Shown here: positions 6,098 through 7,044 of the stretch, in pieces | Position numbering within the stretch: position 1 is the stretch's first letter | Layout of the letters: the number at the start of each line of letters is the position of its first letter | Assembly: GCA_027364495.1 (NCBI GenBank) | Contig: DAHXPE010000340.1 | Coordinates: forward strand, 1 to 7,044 | Length of the DNA stretch: 7,044 nt | Reading direction: 5' to 3' | From: Candidatus Heimdallarchaeota archaeon | Lineage (GTDB): Archaea > Asgardarchaeota > Heimdallarchaeia > Hodarchaeales > LC-3 | Notes under the pieces: model-generated | Told to the model about the DNA's origin: nothing | What the model saw: the letters and a program-made list of their open reading frames with translations, nothing else | The model's database searches: none | Program-made: the position numbers and the translations under genes

Positions 6098-6119
6098 TTA
6101 TGAAATAAAAATTTCATAA
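6098..6119. promoter_or_regulatory. 9-4-9 inverted repeat upstream of citrate synthase; candidate operator
   Basis: TTATGAAAT (6098-6106) and ATTTCATAA (6111-6119) are perfect inverted arms around AAAA. The element is 114 nt before the citrate synthase start. A second inverted repeat with a similar GAA(A)T...ATTC core lies 16 bp downstream. Low GC content raises the chance of fortuitous palindromes, so operator function is tentative. Confidence 0.35.
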
Positions 6120-6135
6120 TCCAATTTTTAAAATT

Positions 6136-6153
6136 ATTGAATTTATATTCAAT
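6136..6153. promoter_or_regulatory. 7-4-7 inverted repeat embedding a TATA-like box; candidate operator/promoter
   Basis: ATTGAAT (6136-6142) and ATTCAAT (6147-6153) are perfect arms around TTAT, and the centre forms TTTATATT (6142-6149), a good archaeal TATA sequence. If it is used, transcription would begin near 6170-6173, leaving about 60 nt of leader that includes the AAGGA ribosome site before the citrate synthase ATG. Confidence 0.4.
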
Positions 6154-6203
6154 TATACTGAAAAAATCAAAATAATAGGACATTTAAGTATTTATGTGTT
6201 AAA

Positions 6204-6211
6204 TAATATAT
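6204..6211 (+). promoter_or_regulatory. TATA-like box close to the citrate synthase start
   Basis: TAATATAT is centred about 25 nt before ATG 6233, the spacing for a leaderless start. It competes with the more distal TTTATATT at 6142-6149. The AAGGA at 6218-6222, 10 nt before the ATG, would be useful only if transcription begins upstream, so I regard this proximal box as the less certain of the two. Confidence 0.3.
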
Positions 6212-6232
6212 TTTCGTAAGGAATTGATAACA

Positions 6233-7044
6233 ATGGAAAAACCTGAAACGGTATCAGTACAAAAAACAGCTAAAATCATTTACGACGGAAAAGAATATAC
6301 TTTACCAGTCTTTATCGGAACCGAAGGAGAAACTGCGATTGATATTTCAAAATTAAGAAATGAATCTGGTTTGATAACACTTGACTCTGGATATGGTAAT
6401 ACAGGATCCTGTAAAAGTGATATAACCTTTATTGATGGAGAAAAAGGTATATTACGTTATCGTGGTTATCCTATAGAAGAATTAGCTATTAAATCTTCTT
6501 TTGTAGAAGTTATGTATCTTTTGGTAAAAGGGAAACTTCCTTCTCAGAAGGAATTACAAGAATTTAAGCGTGAATTAACTTATCATACTCTAATTCATGA
6601 AGATATGAAACATCTTTTTGAAGGATTTCCATCAACTGCTCATCCAATGGCTATTCTATCAGCAATGATTACAAGTCTGTCTACTTATTATCCACATAAC
6701 AGTGATAGAGAATTAGATATTATCCGTCTCCTTGCTAAAGTAAAGACAATTGCTGCCTTTAGCTACAAAAAATCAAAAGGCCAACCTTACGTTTATCCCA
6801 ACAATAACTTAGATTATGTTGAAGATTTCTTGCACATGATGTTCTCTCTTCCAACAGAAGATTATAAAGTCCATCCAACGGCAGTCAAAGCATTAGATCA
6901 ACTCTTAATTCTTCATGCAGATCATGAACAGAACTGCTCAACAAGTACAGTTAGAATGGTTGGTAGTTCACGTGGAAATATATATTCAACAATGGCAGCT
7001 GGTGTATCAGCACTTTGGGGACCATTGCATGGTGGTGCAAACCA
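6233..7044 (+). CDS. gltA: Citrate synthase, hexameric (type II) class, partial at 3' end
   Basis: Catalyses condensation of oxaloacetate with acetyl-CoA to citrate, the entry step of the TCA cycle, in the cytosol. 270 residues are visible with no stop; E. coli GltA has 427, so about 155 residues including the catalytic Asp lie beyond the window. The protein has the N-terminal beta-rich domain characteristic of the type II class, then TFIDGEKGILRYRGYPIEEL (65-84) and HPMAILSAM (137-145). The two active-site His regions are HADHEQN (228-234) and GPLHGGAN (263-270). By alignment to E. coli, several residues lining the NADH allosteric pocket are kept: H118-T119 in HTLIHE and R165...K169 in RLLAK; the reactive Cys206 position is Thr (T208). 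AAGGA at 6218-6222 supports ATG 6233. It has its own upstream region with two inverted repeats and appears to be the first gene of its unit. The remaining uncertainty is 2-methylcitrate synthase activity. Confidence 0.95.
   Translation, partial: MEKPETVSVQKTAKIIYDGKEYTLPVFIGTEGETAIDISKLRNESGLITLDSGYGNTGSCKSDITFIDGEKGILRYRGYPIEELAIKSSFVEVMYLLVKGKLPSQKELQEFKRELTYHTLIHEDMKHLFEGFPSTAHPMAILSAMITSLSTYYPHNSDRELDIIRLLAKVKTIAAFSYKKSKGQPYVYPNNNLDYVEDFLHMMFSLPTEDYKVHPTAVKALDQLLILHADHEQNCSTSTVRMVGSSRGNIYSTMAAGVSALWGPLHGGAN

Noticed and set aside
1..7044. Search for CRISPR repeats, tRNA, rRNA or riboswitch structures.
   Set aside because: No regularly spaced direct repeats, no tRNA cloverleaf motifs and no conserved RNA core were seen anywhere in the window.

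Overview
The window is AT-rich. It holds the 3' end of a branched-chain amino acid (Liv/HAAT-type) ABC transporter operon, a convergent gene for a large TPR-repeat protein, about 1.1 kb without an intact gene, and the 5' part of a hexameric-type (type II) citrate synthase gene that runs off the right edge. An archaeal host is most likely. The promoter of the TPR gene is a purine-rich BRE followed by TTTATATT, centred 25-26 nt before its GTG codon, which is the archaeal spacing for a leaderless mRNA. T-rich stretches follow the transporter operon, and Shine-Dalgarno sites appear only in front of internal operon genes. The AT content, the long cytosolic TPR protein and the bacterial-looking transport and TCA genes fit an Asgard (Promethearchaeota) genome. 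That placement is an inference; no taxonomic marker is present.

Layout. Positions 1-539: C-terminal 178 residues of the permease LivH. Positions 541-1761: permease LivM. Positions 1754-2515: ATPase LivG. Positions 2502-3206: ATPase LivF. The four genes are on the + strand, separated by 1 nt or overlapping by 8 and 14 nt, so they form one translationally coupled operon whose promoter lies left of the window. No substrate-binding protein gene is visible. LivF keeps all ABC motifs, whereas LivG lacks a recognisable LSGGQ signature, so one of the two ATP sites of the LivG-LivF dimer is predicted to be degenerate. A T-run with an A:T hairpin (3226-3254) separates livF from the convergent TPR gene.

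Positions 3241-5139 (- strand): a 632-residue TPR protein with at least five repeats in exact 40-residue register. Its promoter is flanked and overlapped by two perfect palindromes that share TATTG/CAATA half-sites, which suggests specific regulation.

Positions 5140-6232 are not an ordinary spacer. I read two decayed transposon genes there. On the + strand, 5657-5740 encodes MYVSISK...GVAVSSLRR, the N-terminal helix-turn-helix of IS607-type serine recombinases (TnpA), followed in the same frame by a stop-riddled stretch. On the - strand, about 5580-5292 reads, with one frameshift, as the C-terminal part of a TnpB (RuvC-like RNA-guided nuclease family), with FVFEDL and RDVAAAAIL motifs but no zinc-finger cysteines. 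The rest is T-rich and carries several inverted repeats, two of them directly upstream of the citrate synthase gene (start 6233).

I found no rRNA, tRNA or CRISPR array. The most unusual content is the decayed IS607/TnpB relic and the palindromic promoter architectures. The transporter and citrate synthase genes are recognisable members of known families.
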